A DNA stretch of 64,000 bases from Paracoccaceae bacterium (GCA_017854585.1 JAFMHK010000001.1:62001-126000), one strand, 5' to 3'; shown: positions 37,780 to 48,521, counted from the first letter of the stretch. Numbers and translations: made by a program. Notes: generated by a model from the letters alone, not told the origin.

Positions 37780-38844
37780 TTAACTCCGGTCCGAGATCAG
37801 TTTCCCGACCAGTTGTGCCGTGTAATCCACGATCGGGACGATGCGGCCATAGTTCAGCCTTGTTGGACCAATCACACCAACCGCACCGACGATCTTACGA
37901 TCAGCGTTCATATATGGAGAGACCACCAGAGAGGAACCCGAAAGTGAGAAAAGTTTGTTCTCGGAGCCTATGAAAATCCGCACCCCGTCGCCCTGTTCGG
38001 TGAGATCCAGAAAATCTGCGATATCGCGCTTGCGCTCTAGGTCATCAAAAAGCTGCCGAATTCGTTCCAGATCATGGGTTTCGGCGGCAGATGATAACAG
38101 GTTCGAACGTCCTCTGACAATCAGCCGCTCGGTTCTGTCGCCTTCGTTTTCCCACACCGCAAGACCGCTTTCGATCAGGCTGTTGGCTATTACGTTAATC
38201 TCTTTGCGGCGCGTCTTGACCTCAGCTTCCATCAGTTCACGCAGGGACGATACCGTTTGCCCAGCGACCCTTGCATTCAGAAAATTGGCGGCCTCTCGCA
38301 TTGAACTGGGTGTTTGGCCCGGGGGGGGCGTGAAGAGCCGGTTTTCGACGTGTCCATCGGCGAAAACCAGAACCACCAAGGCCTGCATGTCAGACAGCGA
38401 AACGAATTCAATATGCTTTATGGGAGCTTCTCGCTTGGGCACCAGAACAAGGCTGGCCCCGTGCGTTGCGGCGGAAAGGGCCGACCCGATGCGATCAAGC
38501 GCGGTGACAACGTCGTCGGAGTTGCGTTCAATGCTTTCGTCAAAACGAAGGCGGTCCTGATCGGTCAGGTCGCCAACCTCCAAAAGCCCGTCGACGAACA
38601 TCCGCAATCCAAGCTGCGTTGGCACGCGACCCGCCGATGCGTGCGGACTGTCCAACAGACCTAGATATTCCAGATCCTGCATGACGTTGCGGACCGTTGC
38701 GGCAGATACCTTCTCGGTTAAACTCCGGGTCAAGGTCCGGGAGCCAACGGGGATGCCGCTATCCAGATAACCTTCGACGACCCGACGAAAGACTTCGCGG
38801 GACCTATCATTCAGTTGGTTAAGGATTTCGGATTGCGTTGCCAT
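37780..38844 (-). CDS. hrcA: heat-inducible transcription repressor HrcA
   Basis: HrcA represses chaperone genes, usually groESL in alphaproteobacteria, by binding the CIRCE inverted repeat. The 354-residue protein has an N-terminal winged helix (residues about 10-75, [22 protein letters not shown]) and the HrcA C-terminal domain ending in the [16 protein letters not shown] region. I looked for CIRCE (TTAGCACTC-N9-GAGTGCTAA) upstream of hrcA and of dnaK and did not find it, so its target should lie elsewhere. It is divergent from rph. Confidence 0.95.
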   Translation of the reverse strand: MATQSEILNQLNDRSREVFRRVVEGYLDSGIPVGSRTLTRSLTEKVSAATVRNVMQDLEYLGLLDSPHASAGRVPTQLGLRMFVDGLLEVGDLTDQDRLRFDESIERNSDDVVTALDRIGSALSAATHGASLVLVPKREAPIKHIEFVSLSDMQALVVLVFADGHVENRLFTPPPGQTPSSMREAANFLNARVAGQTVSSLRELMEAEVKTRRKEINVIANSLIESGLAVWENEGDRTERLIVRGRSNLLSSAAETHDLERIRQLFDDLERKRDIADFLDLTEQGDGVRIFIGSENKLFSLSGSSLVVSPYMNADRKIVGAVGVIGPTRLNYGRIVPIVDYTAQLVGKLISDRS

Positions 38845-38964
38845 GGTGTCACTAGCGGTTTCAACGAGGTCATTAAGCTGCTTGGCGTTCGAAGGGTCAA
38901 TCGGGGTTGCGTCGACCCCAGCCCGCAGACTATTCCCCGATCAATCAAACTCAAGGAGTTATGT

Positions 38965-39678
38965 ATGCGTCCGTCCGGCAGAAACCTAGATGAACTTCGG
39001 CAGATTTCCATTGAAACGGGCGTCACAGCCTATGCAGAAGGTAGCTGTCTGATCAAATGCGGCAATACCCATGTGTTGTGCACCGCCACTTTGGAGGAGC
39101 GGGTTCCACCGTTCTTGAAGAACACCGGGTTGGGTTGGGTCACGGCCGAATACGGCATGTTGCCCCGCGCCACGCATACACGCATGCGGCGCGAGGCGGC
39201 AGCAGGCAAGCAATCGGGCCGGACGCAAGAGATTCAGCGGTTGATCGGGCGGTCCTTGCGCGCCGGCGTTGACCGCTCTGCCTTGGGAGAACGCCAGATC
39301 ACGATCGACTGCGATGTGATACAGGCCGACGGCGGAACCCGGTGCGCCGCCATTACCGGGGGTTGGGTTGCATTGCGGCTTGCGATCAACAAACTGATCA
39401 AGGCGGGTGACATTGTCACCGACCCCATGACCGACCATATCGCGGCTGTGTCTTGTGGGATCTATGCGGGTCAACCCGTGCTGGATCTGGATTATGCCGA
39501 AGACAGCGAGGCCGGAACCGATGGGAATTTCGTCATGACTGGCGGTGGGCGCATGGTGGAACTTCAGGCAAGCGCTGAAAATGGCACCTTCAGCGGTGGC
39601 CAGTTTTCCGAACTGATGGACCTCGCCACAAAGGGCGTGGCCGCGCTTGTAGTGGCACAAAAGGCCGCGACGGTCTGA
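38965..39678 (+). CDS. rph: ribonuclease PH
   Basis: A phosphorolytic 3'-5' exoribonuclease that trims tRNA 3' ends. The 237-residue length is standard. The protein starts [12 protein letters not shown] and contains [29 protein letters not shown] (phosphate-site Arg) and [11 protein letters not shown]. The ATG at 38965 is preceded by AAGGAGTTATGT; an out-of-frame ATG at 38961 is ignored and the frame is open upstream without signal. It is first of rph-rdgB-hemW, with a two-base gap to rdgB. Confidence 0.96.
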   Translation: MRPSGRNLDELRQISIETGVTAYAEGSCLIKCGNTHVLCTATLEERVPPFLKNTGLGWVTAEYGMLPRATHTRMRREAAAGKQSGRTQEIQRLIGRSLRAGVDRSALGERQITIDCDVIQADGGTRCAAITGGWVALRLAINKLIKAGDIVTDPMTDHIAAVSCGIYAGQPVLDLDYAEDSEAGTDGNFVMTGGGRMVELQASAENGTFSGGQFSELMDLATKGVAALVVAQKAATV

Positions 39679-39680
39679 AG

Positions 39681-40292
39681 ATGCGGCGGTTTACGGGCGA
39701 TACTCTGCTGGTGGCGACCCATAATCAGGGCAAACTGGAAGAGATCGCCCACCTGTTGGCCCCGTATGGCATCAAGATAACGTCGGCCAAGGCCCATGGG
39801 CTGCCCGAGCCTGAGGAAACCGGCACGACATTCGTCGAAAATGCACAGATCAAGGCGCATGCCGCAGCCAAGGCCACCGGACTGCCCGCACTTGCCGATG
39901 ATAGCGGGTTAGAGGTTGCTGCTCTTGACGGTGCTCCGGGTGTCTACACCGCAGATTGGGCAGAAACGCCAACCGGGCGGGACTTTGTCATGGCCATGCG
40001 GAAGGTGCATGACGCCCTTGAGGCAAAGTCTGCCCTCTACCCGCGACGCGCGCGGTTTTGCTGCACTCTAGTGCTCGCGTGGCCAGATGGCCATGACGAG
40101 GTGTTTCCAGGCACGATGGATGGGCAGATGATCTGGCCCATGCGGGGCGATCAGGGCCATGGATATGATCCTGTATTTCAGCCTGACGGATATGACCTGA
40201 CTTTTGGCGAAATGGACCGCTGGCAGAAGAACAAGATCAGTCACCGGGCTGATGCGTTTGCTAAACTGGTGAAAATATTTGACCCAACCTGA
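39681..40292 (+). CDS. rdgB: non-canonical purine NTP pyrophosphatase (RdgB/HAM1)
   Basis: It hydrolyses dITP, dITP-like and XTP nucleotides to monophosphates, protecting DNA and RNA from deaminated bases. The 203-residue protein shows [14 protein letters not shown] at the N-terminus (nucleotide-binding SHNxxK-type motif), [29 protein letters not shown], and [12 protein letters not shown] near the C-terminus. The tail overlaps the start of hemW by 14 bases, indicating coupled translation. Confidence 0.95.
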   Translation: MRRFTGDTLLVATHNQGKLEEIAHLLAPYGIKITSAKAHGLPEPEETGTTFVENAQIKAHAAAKATGLPALADDSGLEVAALDGAPGVYTADWAETPTGRDFVMAMRKVHDALEAKSALYPRRARFCCTLVLAWPDGHDEVFPGTMDGQMIWPMRGDQGHGYDPVFQPDGYDLTFGEMDRWQKNKISHRADAFAKLVKIFDPT

Positions 40293-41439
40293 CTGGCAGT
40301 ATGGTGGGTTTGGCATCTACCTGCATTGGCCATTCTGTCAGGCCAAGTGCCCCTATTGCGATTTCAACAGCCACGTCTCGGCCAACATTGACCAAGCTCG
40401 CTGGAAAGCAGCGTACTTGGCCGAAATCAGACGTGGTGCCGCGGAAACGCCCGATCGTATGCTTACCAGCGTGTTCTTCGGCGGCGGGACGCCTTCGCTT
40501 ATGGCGCCCGATACAGTTGCGGCGATCATCTCCGAAATCCGGAGCCATTGGCCAACAGCGAACGATCTTGAAATCACGCTGGAGGCGAACCCGACATCTG
40601 TCGAGGCAGCACGGTTCAAGGCGTACCGCGACGCCGGGGTAAACAGGGTCTCTATCGGGATACAGGCTCTCAATGACACAGATTTGAAACGGCTGGGTCG
40701 CCTCCATTCCGTAGCTGAGGCAAGGCGCGCTTTCGATCTGGCCCGTGACTGCTTCGATCGCGTAAGTTTTGACCTGATCTATGCCCGCCAAGACCAGACG
40801 CTTAGCGACTGGGAGATTGAATTGCGGCTGGCGCTGGCAATGGCGGCCGATCATCTGTCCCTGTATCAACTGACAATCGAAGATGGGACCGCGTTCGGTG
40901 CACGGTTCGCGGCTGGAAACCTGCGCGGCCTGCCAACAGACGATCTGGGCGCAGATATGTATGACCTTACGCAGGACCTGTGCGAGTCTGCAGGGTTCCC
41001 TGCTTACGAAGTTTCGAACCATGCACGGGATCTGGCTCAATCGCGGCATAACCTGATTTACTGGCGCGGTGGCGAATACCTTGGATTAGGGCCAGGTGCG
41101 CACGGACGCATCACTCATCAAGGCATGCGGGTGGCAACCGAAACAGAAAAGGCCCCTACGGCGTGGTTAAAGCGTGTCGAACAAGCTGGTTCGGGAGAGA
41201 CGGTTCGCGACCCGTTGGCAGATGAGGACCGGGCCGTTGAGTACATGATGATGAGCCTTAGGCTTAGCGAGGGAACGGATTTACAGCGATATAGCACCCT
41301 GTCAGGCAAGAACCTGTCAGAGAAATCTTTGAAGATGCTTGAAGATGAAGGCCTTGTCAAAATTGCTTCCGATCGCCTGACGGCAACGGCAACCGGGCGG
41401 CGGGTTCTGAATGGTATCTTGCGAGAGCTTCTGACTTAA
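40279..41439 (+). CDS. hemW: radical SAM heme chaperone HemW
   Basis: HemW is a radical-SAM-family protein related to coproporphyrinogen dehydrogenase HemN, but it acts as a heme-delivery factor for respiratory enzymes. The 386-residue protein has the 4Fe-4S motif CQAKCPYC (CxxxCxxC) at residues about 20-27, GGGTPSLM and a HemN C-terminal domain. The start is TTG at 40279, inside rdgB. Because the single-domain HemW and HemN are often confused, the older label is oxygen-independent coproporphyrinogen III oxidase; the motif CxxxCxxC without the extra HemN cysteine fits HemW. Its stop overlaps that of parB (TTAA). Confidence 0.92.
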   Translation: MTQPDWQYGGFGIYLHWPFCQAKCPYCDFNSHVSANIDQARWKAAYLAEIRRGAAETPDRMLTSVFFGGGTPSLMAPDTVAAIISEIRSHWPTANDLEITLEANPTSVEAARFKAYRDAGVNRVSIGIQALNDTDLKRLGRLHSVAEARRAFDLARDCFDRVSFDLIYARQDQTLSDWEIELRLALAMAADHLSLYQLTIEDGTAFGARFAAGNLRGLPTDDLGADMYDLTQDLCESAGFPAYEVSNHARDLAQSRHNLIYWRGGEYLGLGPGAHGRITHQGMRVATETEKAPTAWLKRVEQAGSGETVRDPLADEDRAVEYMMMSLRLSEGTDLQRYSTLSGKNLSEKSLKMLEDEGLVKIASDRLTATATGRRVLNGILRELLT

Positions 41440-42335
41440 CCGATCGTCAGCTTGCGCATAAGATCATCGAGGTCCTGCAAGTCTTTGTATTGTATGGATA
41501 CTTTGCCTTTTCCAGTACCTGCATCATGCAAGATTTCCACGGCCATACCCAAAGAGGCCGAAAGGTCGCCCTCCAACGCGACGGTATCGGCGTCTTTTGG
41601 TGTCGCGAGGGCACGCTTGGTTCGCGACTTCGGGCGCGTGTCGTCTTTTGCCAGCTGTTCAACCTGCCTGACAGAAAGCCCTTTCGCGACCGCGTCACGC
41701 GCCAGGGCAGAGGCGTTCTTTGATGTCACAAGCGCCCGGGCGTGACCTGCCGACAGTCGGCCATCTCGAACCATTTGTTGCACGTCTTCAGGGAGTTGCA
41801 TCAGACGAAGCAGGTTGGCGATATGGCTCCGGCTCTTTCCCATCGCTTCGGCCAGTTTTTCCTGAGTATGTCCGAATCGATCCATCAACTGGCGATACCC
41901 CATCGCCTCTTCCATGGCGTTCAGGTCGGCGCGTTGAATGTTTTCAATGATGGCGACTTCCAGAACCTCTGTGTCATCGAAATCGCGAACAATCGCCGGC
42001 AATTCATGCAACTGGGCCAATTGAGCCGCACGCCAGCGACGCTCACCGGCGACAATCTGGTAAAAATTAGCCTCTTGGGGATCAGGGCGAAGGATCAAGG
42101 GCTGAATCACGCCTTTCTCCCGGATCGAAGACGCCAACTCGTTCAACGCCCCTTCCGAGAATTGGCGGCGAGGCTGATCCGGATTCGGGCGGATGGCCTC
42201 TACAGGAATGGTGCGTTCCATCCGACGGCTGGTTGCGACATCCGGTTGCTGTCGGTCCGTGTCCGGAGTTTCGATATCTGCCATCAGAGCGGACAGACCG
42301 CGGCCCAGCCCACGTTTTCCAGTTTTTTGTACCAT
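41436..42335 (-). CDS. parB: chromosome partitioning protein ParB
   Basis: ParB binds parS, spreads as a CTP-dependent clamp and with ParA segregates the origin region. The 299-residue protein has the N-terminal KRGLGRGLSALM, the CTP-binding/ParB box GERRWRAAQLA and ENIQRADLNAMEEA, a helix-turn-helix (TQEKLAEAMGKSRSHIANLLRL) and a C-terminal dimer domain. The start is ATG 42335 behind AGGAAAG; the frame is open about 30 codons upstream into the parA end. Two perfect parS sites lie 1.3 and 3.2 kb upstream. Confidence 0.97.
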   Translation of the reverse strand: MVQKTGKRGLGRGLSALMADIETPDTDRQQPDVATSRRMERTIPVEAIRPNPDQPRRQFSEGALNELASSIREKGVIQPLILRPDPQEANFYQIVAGERRWRAAQLAQLHELPAIVRDFDDTEVLEVAIIENIQRADLNAMEEAMGYRQLMDRFGHTQEKLAEAMGKSRSHIANLLRLMQLPEDVQQMVRDGRLSAGHARALVTSKNASALARDAVAKGLSVRQVEQLAKDDTRPKSRTKRALATPKDADTVALEGDLSASLGMAVEILHDAGTGKGKVSIQYKDLQDLDDLMRKLTIG

Positions 42336-42345
42336 GACTGCTTTC

Positions 42346-43137
42346 CTAGGCGGGTGTGAGTTGACGCGCCAACATTTCGGCCGCCAAATCCAGGTATGCG
42401 ATACTGCCCTTCGATGTTGGATCATAGGTGATCACCGGCATGCCGAAAGATGGCGCTTCGCTAAGACGTACATTTCTTGGAATTTTGGTCTCATAGACCA
42501 ATTCACCAAGTGTCTGGCGGGCATCCTCTTCCACTTGACGAGAGAGATTGTTCCTCTGGTCGAACATGGTCAGCACCACACCCTCAATCCTAAGGGCGGG
42601 GTTCGCGGTTTGCCGAACCTCGCGGATGGTCAGCATAAGCTGTGACAGCCCTTCGAGGGCAAAGAATTCCGCTTGGAGCGGCACCAAAACGGTTGTGGCG
42701 GCGACCAGCGCATTAATGGTCAACAAGTTTAATGATGGCGGACAATCAATGAGAACATGATCATACTTGGCCAGATCTGGCGTCATCAGCGCGTCCTTGA
42801 GCAAGAAAACACGCTTTTCGTTTGTGACCAGTTCAACATCCGTCGAGCTGAGGTCAGTCGTGGCCGGTGCGATATCAAGACCTTTGACATTGGTCCTTGT
42901 CACGACATCGGCCAACGGCACGCCATCAAGCAACAAATCATAAGTCGTCAGATCGCGGCTGGAGGCATCGATACCCAAACCCGTTGAGGCATTCCCTTGA
43001 GGATCAAGATCGAGGAGGAGAACCTTTTTTCCCTTTTCTGCCAACGCCGCACCAAGGTTAATTGTCGTCGTCGTCTTGCCAACGCCACCCTTTTGGTTGG
43101 TCACTGCAATGATCCGTGTGGGATGGGATTCAGACAT
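42346..43137 (-). CDS. parA: chromosome partitioning ATPase ParA
   Basis: A deviant Walker-type ATPase that moves ParB-parS complexes. The 263-residue protein has the deviant Walker A TNQKGGVGKTTTTINLG near residue 13, LLLDLDPQGNASTGLG, and VLIDCPPSLNLLT (Walker B). The start overlaps the end of rsmG by eight bases. It is followed by parB after 10 bases, so rsmG-parA-parB are probably co-transcribed. Confidence 0.97.
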   Translation of the reverse strand: MSESHPTRIIAVTNQKGGVGKTTTTINLGAALAEKGKKVLLLDLDPQGNASTGLGIDASSRDLTTYDLLLDGVPLADVVTRTNVKGLDIAPATTDLSSTDVELVTNEKRVFLLKDALMTPDLAKYDHVLIDCPPSLNLLTINALVAATTVLVPLQAEFFALEGLSQLMLTIREVRQTANPALRIEGVVLTMFDQRNNLSRQVEEDARQTLGELVYETKIPRNVRLSEAPSFGMPVITYDPTSKGSIAYLDLAAEMLARQLTPA

Positions 43138-43756
43138 GGGACAGCTCTCTTATACGCAAAATGACCGACTCGGGTGCGGTCCTGCTTGGCATCGCCTCTA
43201 CCGACATGTGCCAGTGCTGTTTCGCCTCCGCAACCTCGGTTGCGTAATTTCCGCCTTTTTGAAAAAGGCACGTGGCCTGCGGCGCAAGGTGGCGATGCGT
43301 GAGGTCCAGAAGCCGCGGAAGAGGTGCCAGCGCGCGGGCGCTGATCACATTGGCGTTCTGGTCGGGCAAATCCTCCACCCGTGCGGTCAGGACGGTTACA
43401 GTGACGCCGGTGGTGCGCGAAACCTCTCGCAAGAAAGCACACTTGCGTTCATCGCTTTCAATCATTGTCCACTTGATTTCGGGTAACTGTTCCGCCGCGA
43501 TAATTGCACAAACCATCCCTGGAAATCCGCCGCCGGTTCCAATGTCCAGCCATGTCCGGGCGCCAGCTGGGGCCAATGGCAGAACTTGCGCCGAATCGAG
43601 GAAGTGGCGCGCCCAAATTTGGGGAACCGTTGCCGGAGCGATGAGATTAATGGCCTTCTGCCACTTAATCAAAGCCCCCGCATAGGCATCTAACCGAGCC
43701 AGTGTTTCACGTGAAACATTCTGAGTAATCGTCGCGCGGGCCTCTTCCTCGGTCAT
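43130..43756 (-). CDS. rsmG: 16S rRNA (guanine527-N7)-methyltransferase
   Basis: RsmG (GidB) methylates G527 of 16S rRNA using S-adenosylmethionine; its loss gives low-level streptomycin resistance in other bacteria. The 208-residue protein has [13 protein letters not shown] (SAM motif I) near residue 68 and [14 protein letters not shown]. Codons 13-18 (NVSRET) lie in a perfect parS site, so the peptide is partly dictated by the site. It overlaps mnmG by four bases and parA by eight. Confidence 0.95.
   Translation of the reverse strand: MTEEEARATITQNVSRETLARLDAYAGALIKWQKAINLIAPATVPQIWARHFLDSAQVLPLAPAGARTWLDIGTGGGFPGMVCAIIAAEQLPEIKWTMIESDERKCAFLREVSRTTGVTVTVLTARVEDLPDQNANVISARALAPLPRLLDLTHRHLAPQATCLFQKGGNYATEVAEAKQHWHMSVEAMPSRTAPESVILRIRELSHV
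43703..43718. promoter_or_regulatory. parS site (ParB binding), inside rsmG
   Basis: The 16-base perfect palindrome TGTTTCACGTGAAACA is identical to the widely conserved bacterial chromosomal parS. It lies within the first 20 codons of rsmG and about 4.8 kb from the predicted origin. Confidence 0.95.
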
Positions 43757-45627
43757 GCCGAACGACGCTCGATCTGACGAAGGCGCGTCAGAATAAGCGC
43801 CAACGCGGCAGGTGTCATGCCATCAATCCGCCCGGCTTGCGCCAGCGTGCTAGGTCGGACCCGGCTCAGCTTCATCCGCAACTCATTCGAAAGCCCGCCA
43901 ATCTCATCATAGCCAAAGTTAGCGGGTATCCCCTGCCCCTCATCACGCTTGAGTGCGGCGACATCCGCGCTCTGACGATCAATGTAGTGCACGTAAAGCG
44001 CCTCGCGCTCCAGCTGACGACCAGTTTCGGCATCCAATTCAGCAAGCTGCGGCCAAATCGGAACCAGATCCGCAAGGCCGATATCGGGAAACGCGAGGAA
44101 GTCCAAAGCGGTCCGGCGCACACCATCTTGACTAACCTTAAGCCCATGCGACGCAGCCTCGTTCGGACTCATCACCAGGTGGCACAAGTCAGCCTTTCCA
44201 GCCTCCAAGCGCTGCATCTTGGTCGCAAAAGCCTCCCGGCGCTGATCCGTTATAACCCCAATTGCATCCGCTTTGGGTGTAAGTCGCTGGTCTGCATTGT
44301 CCGCTCGCAAGGTCAGTCGATATTCGGCGCGCGATGTGAACATCCGATATGGCTCGGTGACGCCCCGCGTCACCAGATCATCAACCATTACGCCAATATA
44401 AGCCTCATCACGCCCGAACCGGACCGGCTCAGATCCGATTGCGCTACATGCGGCGTTCAAACCTGCCACCAGACCTTGGGCCGCTGCCTCCTCGTATCCG
44501 GTGGTTCCGTTGATCTGCCCAGCCAAGTAAAGCCCCGGCACATCGGTTACCTCAAGGGTATCTGACAGGGACTGTGGATCCACGTAATCATATTCAATCG
44601 CATACCCCGGCTGGAGGATGACGGCATTTTCAAGCCCCTTGATTGTGCGGACGTAGTCGTTCTGCACATCCTCCGGCAAAGAGGTCGAAATACCGTTCGG
44701 ATAGATCGTGTCGTCATCCAGCCCCTCGGGCTCAAGAAAAATCTGGTGCGATGACTTGTCGGCAAATCGCACGACCTTATCCTCGATCGACGGGCAATAC
44801 CGGGGGCCGACACCACTGATATGGCCCCCATACATGGCTGATCGTTCCAGATTATCGCGAATGATCTGATGCGTCGCCTCAGAGGTATGCGTTATTCCAC
44901 AAGCTATTTGGCGCGCGCCCGGCTTGGTTGAGAGGAACGAGAACAACGACGGGTCATCATCGGCCGGCTGCATGTCAAGATTTGACCAGTCTATTGAAGC
45001 GGCGCTTAACCGTGGCGGCGTCCCAGTCTTCAATCGCCCCAGCGGAAGGTCAAAAGCGGCCAACCGCTGTGCAAGACGCACTGATGGTTTATCCCCCATC
45101 CGGCCACCGGGTATTTGCCGGTCTCCGATGTGGATGACACCGTTGAGAAATGTTCCGGTCGTGAGGACAACCGCCCGTGCCGTCACTGCCGCGCCATCAA
45201 CAAGCATTACGCCAGAAACAGAGCCCTGAGCGATCAGCAAATCAGCAACTTCGCCTTCCATGATCGAAAGGTTGGGTTGTTCTTTCAGCAGTTCCTGAAT
45301 GGCAGCCTTGTACAGCTTGCGATCGGATTGCGTTCGTGGCCCTTGGACCGCCGGACCCTTTCGGCGGTTCAGAAGACGAAACTGAATACCGGACCTGTCG
45401 GCAGCCAGCCCCATAATACCGCCCATCGCGTCGATTTCCCGAACAAGATGGCCCTTCCCCAACCCGCCAATGGCAGGATTGCAGGACATGACGCCAATTC
45501 CATTTCGGTTAAGCGTGATAAGCGCGGTCTTTGCCCCCGCGCGCGCCGCGACGTGGGCCGCCTCGGCACCCGCGTGGCCACCACCAATCACGACAACATC
45601 AAAATCCGGATGTTTCACGTGAAACAC
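43753..45627 (-). CDS. mnmG: tRNA uridine-5-carboxymethylaminomethyl(34) synthesis protein MnmG
   Basis: MnmG (GidA) with MnmE installs the cmnm5 group on wobble uridines of several tRNAs. The 624-residue FAD protein has [20 protein letters not shown] near residue 11, [19 protein letters not shown] (catalytic Cys) and a C-terminal helical domain ending RQIERRSA. The start is GTG at 45627 and the first codons (MFHVKH) are encoded by a parS palindrome, so the N-terminus before the Rossmann fold is set by the DNA site. It lies two bases after the mnmE stop. Confidence 0.96.
   Translation of the reverse strand: MFHVKHPDFDVVVIGGGHAGAEAAHVAARAGAKTALITLNRNGIGVMSCNPAIGGLGKGHLVREIDAMGGIMGLAADRSGIQFRLLNRRKGPAVQGPRTQSDRKLYKAAIQELLKEQPNLSIMEGEVADLLIAQGSVSGVMLVDGAAVTARAVVLTTGTFLNGVIHIGDRQIPGGRMGDKPSVRLAQRLAAFDLPLGRLKTGTPPRLSAASIDWSNLDMQPADDDPSLFSFLSTKPGARQIACGITHTSEATHQIIRDNLERSAMYGGHISGVGPRYCPSIEDKVVRFADKSSHQIFLEPEGLDDDTIYPNGISTSLPEDVQNDYVRTIKGLENAVILQPGYAIEYDYVDPQSLSDTLEVTDVPGLYLAGQINGTTGYEEAAAQGLVAGLNAACSAIGSEPVRFGRDEAYIGVMVDDLVTRGVTEPYRMFTSRAEYRLTLRADNADQRLTPKADAIGVITDQRREAFATKMQRLEAGKADLCHLVMSPNEAASHGLKVSQDGVRRTALDFLAFPDIGLADLVPIWPQLAELDAETGRQLEREALYVHYIDRQSADVAALKRDEGQGIPANFGYDEIGGLSNELRMKLSRVRPSTLAQAGRIDGMTPAALALILTRLRQIERRSA
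45611..45626. promoter_or_regulatory. parS site (ParB binding), at the mnmG start
   Basis: A second perfect palindrome TGTTTCACGTGAAACA. It covers nearly the whole start of mnmG (bases 2-17 of the gene, just after the G of the GTG codon). It is about 2.9 kb from the predicted origin. Confidence 0.95.
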
Positions 45628-45629
45628 TC

Positions 45630-46919
45630 CTATTTGCCAAGACAGAAGCGTGAGAATATCTCACCCAACACGTCTTCTACATCCAACCGCCCCATCAAGA
45701 CGTCCAAAGCCCGCACCGCCGCCCGCATATTCTCCGCAGCAAGCTCCACCCGCTCTGGTCCAGCTTCTACCTCAACCAAAGCGGATTCCAAAGCCCCCAT
45801 CGCGGCCTTCATTGCAGAGCGATGGCGCTCAGAAATCGCTACGCCGACGCCTGCAACGCGCCGGGACAAGATCGCATGGATCTCGCCCAGAACCCGTTCA
45901 ACACCCGCCCCGGTCTTCCCGGAAATGCCCCTGCCCTCAGCATGCGCATCATCATCTTTGCCAACGCGGACGATGTCATCGCTTTGGATTTCAACAACCG
46001 GCTTGTCTTCAGTGGTTTCCAGCAAAAACAATCGTATGTCAGCTGACTGAGCACGTTGGATCGCGCGATCAACTCCGATCCGCTCGATCTCATCATCTGT
46101 TTCTCGCATCCCCGCAGTGTCAAGGAATACCACAGGGACCCCCTGCAGGTTCAGTTGAACCTCAATTACATCCCGCGTGGTCCCCGCGAGCGATGAAACG
46201 ATGGCTGCATCACGTCCAGCAATATGGTTGAGGAGTGTAGACTTACCCACGTTCGGCGCCCCAATGATCGCAACCTCAAACCCATCCCTGACCCGTTCGG
46301 CAGCGAAACTGCCTGCAACTTCGCGCCGGATATCTGTGGTCACACCAATGATCAGGCCAACAACCTCAGGCACGACATCAACGGGGACCTCCTCATCTGC
46401 GAAGTCAATCGTCACCTCCAGCAAAGCGAGGGCGCGGAGCAAATCGGCGCGCCAACGCTCCGTCACTTCGGTCAAGGCCCCGGCAAAAACGCGCTGCGCT
46501 TGCTTTCTCTGTGCCTCGGTTTCCGCCTCGATCAGATCGCCTAAGCCCTCCAGCTGCGCCAGGTCCATGCGGTTATTCATCAATGCGCGTCGTGAAAATT
46601 CACCCGGCTCAGCCATTCGGGCCAATCCGGTTTCGCTAATCGCCGCCAGCATTGCTGTCATAATCGCAGAACTGCCGTGACATTGCAGTTCCACCACATC
46701 TTCCCCCGTGAAGCTGTGGGGCGCTGCAAACGAAAGCACCAAACCGGAGTCCAGCACCTCTCCTTGGGCATTTCGAAACGACCGAAGCGCAAACCTACCG
46801 GGTTCTGGCACCGTGCCGACCACAAGTTTAGCCGCAGCAAACGCATCAGGCCCGGATATCCGGATCACAGCAACGCCCGCTTTTCCCGCCGCAGTTGCCT
46901 GGGCGAAGATCGTGGTCAT
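45630..46919 (-). CDS. mnmE: tRNA modification GTPase MnmE
   Basis: MnmE (TrmE) is the GTPase partner of MnmG. The 429-residue protein has an N-terminal formyl-THF-binding domain, a G domain inserted in helices (P-loop [12 protein letters not shown] near residue 220, LAGTTRDV and [13 protein letters not shown]) and the C-terminal FCLGK motif carrying the conserved cysteine. It lies directly upstream of mnmG and 22 bases after rho on the same strand. Confidence 0.96.
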   Translation of the reverse strand: MTTIFAQATAAGKAGVAVIRISGPDAFAAAKLVVGTVPEPGRFALRSFRNAQGEVLDSGLVLSFAAPHSFTGEDVVELQCHGSSAIMTAMLAAISETGLARMAEPGEFSRRALMNNRMDLAQLEGLGDLIEAETEAQRKQAQRVFAGALTEVTERWRADLLRALALLEVTIDFADEEVPVDVVPEVVGLIIGVTTDIRREVAGSFAAERVRDGFEVAIIGAPNVGKSTLLNHIAGRDAAIVSSLAGTTRDVIEVQLNLQGVPVVFLDTAGMRETDDEIERIGVDRAIQRAQSADIRLFLLETTEDKPVVEIQSDDIVRVGKDDDAHAEGRGISGKTGAGVERVLGEIHAILSRRVAGVGVAISERHRSAMKAAMGALESALVEVEAGPERVELAAENMRAAVRALDVLMGRLDVEDVLGEIFSRFCLGK

Positions 46920-46941
46920 CTCGATACCCTCCGGTATACGA

Positions 46942-48213
46942 TCAGGTGTTCATGGAATCGAAGAATTCCGCGTTGGATTTGGTCTGCTTGAGCTTCGACA
47001 AAAGGAACTCGACCGCATCAGTCGTCCCCATTGGGTTCAGGATACGCCGCAAGACAAACATCTTCTGGAGGTCTCCCTTGTCGACCAACAGATCCTCTTT
47101 CCGCGTTCCGGACTTGAGGATATCCATCGCGGGATAAACCCGTTTGTCGGCTATCTTGCGGTCCAGAACGATCTCAGAGTTACCAGTACCCTTGAATTCT
47201 TCGAAGATCACTTCGTCCATCCGGCTACCTGTATCAATCAAGGCCGTGGCGATAATGGTCAGAGACCCGCCTTCTTCGATGTTACGCGCCGCACCAAAGA
47301 ACCTTTTTGGCCGTTGAAGTGCGTTCGCATCAACACCGCCGGTCAAAACCTTGCCAGACGATGGAACAACCGTGTTGAACGCGCGACCAAGGCGCGTGAT
47401 CGAATCCAGCAAAATAACTACGTCACGCTTATGCTCAACAAGCCGTTTTGCCTTCTCGATAACCATCTCGGCAACGGCGACGTGACGGGTTGCGGGTTCG
47501 TCAAAGGTTGAAGAAACCACCTCCCCCTTCACGGAACGCTGCATATCCGTGACCTCCTCGGGCCGCTCGTCAATCAGCAGCACGATCAGATAGCATTCCG
47601 GATGGTTTTTCTCGATCGAGTTAGCGATGTTCTGCAAAAGAACCGTTTTACCCGTACGCGGGGGTGCCACGATCAAAGATCGCTGGCCCTTGCCGATCGG
47701 CGCAACCAGATCGATGATCCGCGCTGACCGGTCCTTTATGGTCGGGTCTTCCACTTCCATCGTCAGCCGCTCATCAGGATAAAGCGGGGTCAGGTTGTCG
47801 AACGCGATCTTGTGCCGCGCTCTTTCGGGATCTTCGAAGTTGATCCGCGTCACCTTCACCAAACCGAAGTAATTCTCGGCGTCACGCGGTGCGCTTATGA
47901 CGCCCTCAATCGTGTCACCTGTCCGCAAGCTGTGTTGGCGTATCATATCGGGGGAAACATAGATGTCGTCGGGGCCCGGCAAATAATTTGCCTCTGGCGA
48001 CCTCATGAAACCAAATCCGTCCTGCAGCACCTCCAGCACGCCATCGCCGGATATTTCCCATCCCTCCTCTGCGCGCTCTTTAAGGATCGCGAACATCATG
48101 TCGCCCTTGCGCATAGTCGACGCATTCTCGATCTCGAGCTCTTCAGCCATAGCCAACAGGTCTTTTGGCGATTTTGCCTTGAGATCGGCAAGGTTCAGGG
48201 ATTCTTGTGTCAT
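46942..48213 (-). CDS. rho: transcription termination factor Rho
   Basis: Rho is a hexameric RNA helicase that terminates transcription at C-rich unstructured RNA. The 423-residue protein has the N-terminal RNA-binding domain ([22 protein letters not shown] near residue 70), Walker [15 protein letters not shown] near residue 180, and the Q/R-loop region. The ATG start at 48213 is the first coding position left of the long non-coding gap. It is the first gene of a leftward run rho-mnmE-mnmG-rsmG-parA-parB, transcribed away from the putative origin. Confidence 0.97.
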   Translation of the reverse strand: MTQESLNLADLKAKSPKDLLAMAEELEIENASTMRKGDMMFAILKERAEEGWEISGDGVLEVLQDGFGFMRSPEANYLPGPDDIYVSPDMIRQHSLRTGDTIEGVISAPRDAENYFGLVKVTRINFEDPERARHKIAFDNLTPLYPDERLTMEVEDPTIKDRSARIIDLVAPIGKGQRSLIVAPPRTGKTVLLQNIANSIEKNHPECYLIVLLIDERPEEVTDMQRSVKGEVVSSTFDEPATRHVAVAEMVIEKAKRLVEHKRDVVILLDSITRLGRAFNTVVPSSGKVLTGGVDANALQRPKRFFGAARNIEEGGSLTIIATALIDTGSRMDEVIFEEFKGTGNSEIVLDRKIADKRVYPAMDILKSGTRKEDLLVDKGDLQKMFVLRRILNPMGTTDAVEFLLSKLKQTKSNAEFFDSMNT

Positions 48214-48369
48214 GTAATATCACCGGAAGCGGCAACGCCCATCGAGCGCGCGGCATCTCTATCTGTAATGGAAACGACCTCTCCGGACGGTGAGGATGAG
48301 ATGTAAGTAATGATCTGCTCAGTTCCCGTCAAGCATGACCACGAGCATGCCCTAGAGCGGGTGTCCTTA

Positions 48370-48391
48370 CTTAAAGATAAGTATATTTAAG
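48370..48391. repeat. AT-rich inverted repeat in the putative origin
   Basis: CTTAAA (48370-48375) and TTTAAG (48386-48391) flank a 10-base AT-rich centre. This is a candidate DNA-unwinding element or binding site. Confidence 0.45.
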
Positions 48392-48414
48392 AAGGCTTGT
48401 TGTCTTAGTAGCGC

Positions 48415-48423
48415 CGTGGATAA
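48415..48423 (-). promoter_or_regulatory. DnaA box-like 9-mer (TTATCCACG)
   Basis: One mismatch from TTATCCACA at the last base. It is the leftmost good match in the putative origin. Confidence 0.6.
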
Positions 48424-48476
48424 CCGATAAAACACCAAGTGAGGTAACGGCGAGGATTGTTGAGACCAGGTTGTCC

Positions 48477-48494
48477 AAACCTGTGGACAGGTTT
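48477..48494. repeat. 18-base palindrome overlapping DnaA-like motifs
   Basis: AAACCTGT-GG-ACAGGTTT: eight-base arms around a two-base centre. It overlaps the weak DnaA-like 9-mers at 48471-48479 and 48482-48490, so it may be a protein-binding site. Confidence 0.5.
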
Positions 48495-48506
48495 TGCAGA
48501 ATAGAA

Positions 48507-48521
48507 TTAAGTCGTTGTTAA
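48507..48521. promoter_or_regulatory. CtrA-type box TTAA-N7-TTAA in the putative origin
   Basis: TTAA (48507-48510), seven bases, then TTAA (48518-48521) is the full consensus recognised by the alphaproteobacterial response regulator CtrA. It lies between DnaA-box-like sites, as CtrA sites do in the Caulobacter origin. Confidence 0.55.

Noticed and set aside
38845-38964. CIRCE operator upstream of hrcA or dnaK
   Set aside because: No TTAGCACTC-N9-GAGTGCTAA-like repeat is visible in either gap.
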